This document shows positions 6,072 through 7,659 of a DNA stretch of 7,659 nucleotides, in pieces. Position 1 is the first letter of the stretch. Each line of letters opens with the position of its first letter. A program made the translations under genes and the position numbers. The DNA comes from Ruminococcus sp. (GTDB lineage: Bacteria; Bacillota; Clostridia; Oscillospirales; Ruminococcaceae): contig JAGAQS010000184.1 of the NCBI GenBank assembly GCA_017622635.1, forward strand, positions 1 through 7,659, read 5' to 3'. Below the pieces are notes generated by a model. It was not told the origin of the DNA. It ran no database searches and saw nothing but the letters and a program-made list of their open reading frames with translations.

Positions 6072-6101
6072 AAAAATATATCCTTTCTGTTTCAAAAAAA
6101 T

Positions 6102-7659
6102 TTATTGTGCATAAATCTGTGAAGCAACATCAACTGTCTGTTTAGCGTCTTTTGCGTAAAAATCGGCGTGAATCTTTTCAGCGTATGAAGCCGTAAGAAC
6201 AGCACCGCCCACAACTGTTTTACATTCGGGGTATTCTTTGTTAAGAAGTGAGATTGTTTTTTCCATAGCACCGAGAGTGGTTGTCATGAGTGCGGAGAGA
6301 CCTACCAGTTTTACCTGATATTTTATAGCTGTATCAACTATAATCTGAGGGTCAACGTCTTTTCCGAGGTCTATTACATCAAAGCCGTAACTGTCGAGAA
6401 GAACCTTTACTATATTTTTGCCTATATCATGTATATCGCCCTTTACTGTGGCAAGTACGATTTTTCCCTTTGAAATGCTTTCTGTGTTGTTCTGTGAAAG
6501 TTTTTCCTTGATGACTTCAAAACACGCCTGTGCCGCACTTGCTGTAAGTATAAGCTGTGGCAGGTATATTTTAGCTGTTTCAAATTTTTCGCCTGCCGAA
6601 TCAAGTGCGGGAATAAGGTAACTGTTTATAATTTCCATGGGGTCAACCGTCTGAATTAGTTCTGTCACGGCTTTGAGTGCATCACTTTTCAGACCGTTTT
6701 CAACCGAATAGATAAGGTCTTTTTTTTCGTGAACCGACGGAACAGGTGCGGAGTTATCCTGTGAATATATTCTTATGAAATCCGCTGAATTTCTGTCCGT
6801 TCCCGAAAGCAGTCTGTACGCACGCACCGCACCTATTATTGAATCAATGTTAGGGTTTATAATAGGCAGGTCAAGACCACTGTGGAGAGCCATAGTCAGA
6901 AATGTACGTGTTATAAGTTCCCTGTTTGGCAGACCGAAAGAAATATTTGATACACCAAGTACAGTCCTTAGCCCCAGTTCATTTTTTACACGGTGTAAAG
7001 CGTTAAGTGTTTCCATAACGCCGTCCTGTTCAGCCGAAGCGGTAAGGGTGAGACAGTCAATAAAAATGTCCTCTTTTGGTATGCCGTAATCTGTAGCACG
7101 TTTAAGTATTTTTTCTGCTATTGCAAAACGTCCGTCTGCTGTTTTCGGAATACCGCCCTTGTCAAGTGTAAGACCGACAACGGACGCACCGTATTTTTTT
7201 ACAAGCGGTAAAATATTGTCAAGTGATTCGTCCTCACCGTTTACCGAGTTTACAATAGGTTTTCCGTTATAGACACGCAGACCTGCTTCAAGTACTTCGG
7301 GAATGGTTGAATCAAGTTGTAACGGTGTATCGCATATACCCTGAATTGCCTTTACAGCCGTTACCATCATTTCTTTTTCGTCTATTCCGGGCATACCTAC
7401 ATTTACGTCAAGTATTTCCGCACCTGCGTGAACCTGTTCCACTGCCTGACCTAAAATATAATCAATATCGTGATTGAGAAGTGCCTGTTTGAAACGTTTT
7501 TTTCCTGTGGGGTTAATTCGTTCACCTATAACACGTGGCTGATTTATTGTCACGCAGTTGACAGCCGAACACGCAAGGCTTACACGTTTTACGGGTCTTT
7601 TAACATTGTCAACGTTTTCAAGCCTTTTAATCATCTGTTTTATATGTTCGGGAGTAGTA
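6102..7659 (-). CDS. metH: Cobalamin-dependent methionine synthase, pterin- and B12-binding part (5' partial)
   Basis: MetH transfers a methyl group from methyl-tetrahydrofolate through cobalamin to homocysteine. The frame is open to the window edge, beyond the ATG at 7634: the preceding codons read TTPEHIKQ, which is the end of the homocysteine S-methyltransferase domain (CGTTPEHI), so that domain lies outside. Counting from the methionine at 7634: a pterin-binding TIM barrel at ~33-290 (RVIGERINPTGKK, GAEILDVNVG, PLQLDST); a helical cobalamin-binding cap at ~305-380; and a B12 Rossmann domain at ~390-510 with DIHDIG (400-405, H402 being the lower cobalt ligand), VGLSALMTT and VVGGAVLT. The protein stops after the B12 domain and lacks the SAM-binding reactivation domain of E. 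coli MetH, as in short clostridial enzymes. Corrinoid methyltransferases of similar build are possible, but the TTPEHI segment favours MetH. It precedes prfB by 30 bases. Confidence 0.88.
   Translation of the reverse strand, partial: TTPEHIKQMIKRLENVDNVKRPVKRVSLACSAVNCVTINQPRVIGERINPTGKKRFKQALLNHDIDYILGQAVEQVHAGAEILDVNVGMPGIDEKEMMVTAVKAIQGICDTPLQLDSTIPEVLEAGLRVYNGKPIVNSVNGEDESLDNILPLVKKYGASVVGLTLDKGGIPKTADGRFAIAEKILKRATDYGIPKEDIFIDCLTLTASAEQDGVMETLNALHRVKNELGLRTVLGVSNISFGLPNRELITRTFLTMALHSGLDLPIINPNIDSIIGAVRAYRLLSGTDRNSADFIRIYSQDNSAPVPSVHEKKDLIYSVENGLKSDALKAVTELIQTVDPMEIINSYLIPALDSAGEKFETAKIYLPQLILTASAAQACFEVIKEKLSQNNTESISKGKIVLATVKGDIHDIGKNIVKVLLDSYGFDVIDLGKDVDPQIIVDTAIKYQVKLVGLSALMTTTLGAMEKTISLLNKEYPECKTVVGGAVLTASYAEKIHADFYAKDAKQTVDVASQIYAQ

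Noticed and set aside
6071..6095. An upstream TTG start for prfB at 6095
   Set aside because: The AAAGGA site at 6086-6081 lies downstream of that TTG and is correctly spaced for the ATG at 6071; the extra residues (MKQKGYIF) are not family-like.
7632..7634. ATG at 7634 as the true start of metH
   Set aside because: The frame stays open to the window edge and the preceding residues TTPEHIKQ are the conserved end of the homocysteine-binding domain, so the gene continues beyond the window.
1..7659. CRISPR arrays, insertion sequences, tRNA or rRNA genes, defence cassettes
   Set aside because: No direct repeats with spacers, no transposase with terminal repeats, and no RNA gene patterns were seen; coding sequence fills nearly the whole window and the largest gap (4425-4551) is about 130 bases.

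Overview
The window looks like a chromosomal segment from an endospore-forming clostridial Firmicute, probably of the Ruminococcus/Oscillospiraceae kind. The evidence is a moderately AT-rich base composition, strong purine-rich Shine-Dalgarno sites, a walJ-rlmH neighbourhood, the spore-specific dipicolinate synthase pair dpaA-dpaB, and a short clostridial-type cobalamin-dependent MetH. The genus is an inference. No mobile element, CRISPR array, rRNA or tRNA gene was seen.

Layout. Positions 1-2981 form one rightward unit: the 3' end of cysS, a WalJ/YycJ-type metallo-beta-lactamase-fold protein, rlmH (which appears to begin with CTG and overlaps the previous stop codon) and a CPBP-family intramembrane protease. 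It closes with a strong intrinsic terminator at 2951-2981. Everything after that lies on the minus strand. Read in the direction of transcription, the first minus-strand unit is metH (5' end outside the window), then prfB without the usual programmed frameshift, then a 125-residue membrane-anchored protein of unknown function, ending at an intrinsic terminator at 4518-4551. The second unit, dpaA-dpaB, has a short leader of about 90 bases with a candidate promoter and a small hairpin. It converges on the rightward unit at the shared intergenic hairpin.

How the genes work together. The rightward unit combines translation functions (Cys-tRNA charging, 23S rRNA modification) with envelope-linked functions (WalJ, CPBP protease). 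The metH-prfB unit combines methionine synthesis with translation termination. The dpaAB pair makes dipicolinic acid, the calcium chelator of the spore core, and would be expected to act in the mother cell late in sporulation.

Most of the window is conserved housekeeping and sporulation sequence. The items most worth a second look are the small protein at 4552-4929, whose cytoplasmic part resembles the helix-turn-helix plus leucine-zipper of IS3-family OrfA transposase proteins but sits behind a membrane anchor; the non-canonical start of rlmH; and the frameshift-free prfB. No wholly new multi-gene system is evident.
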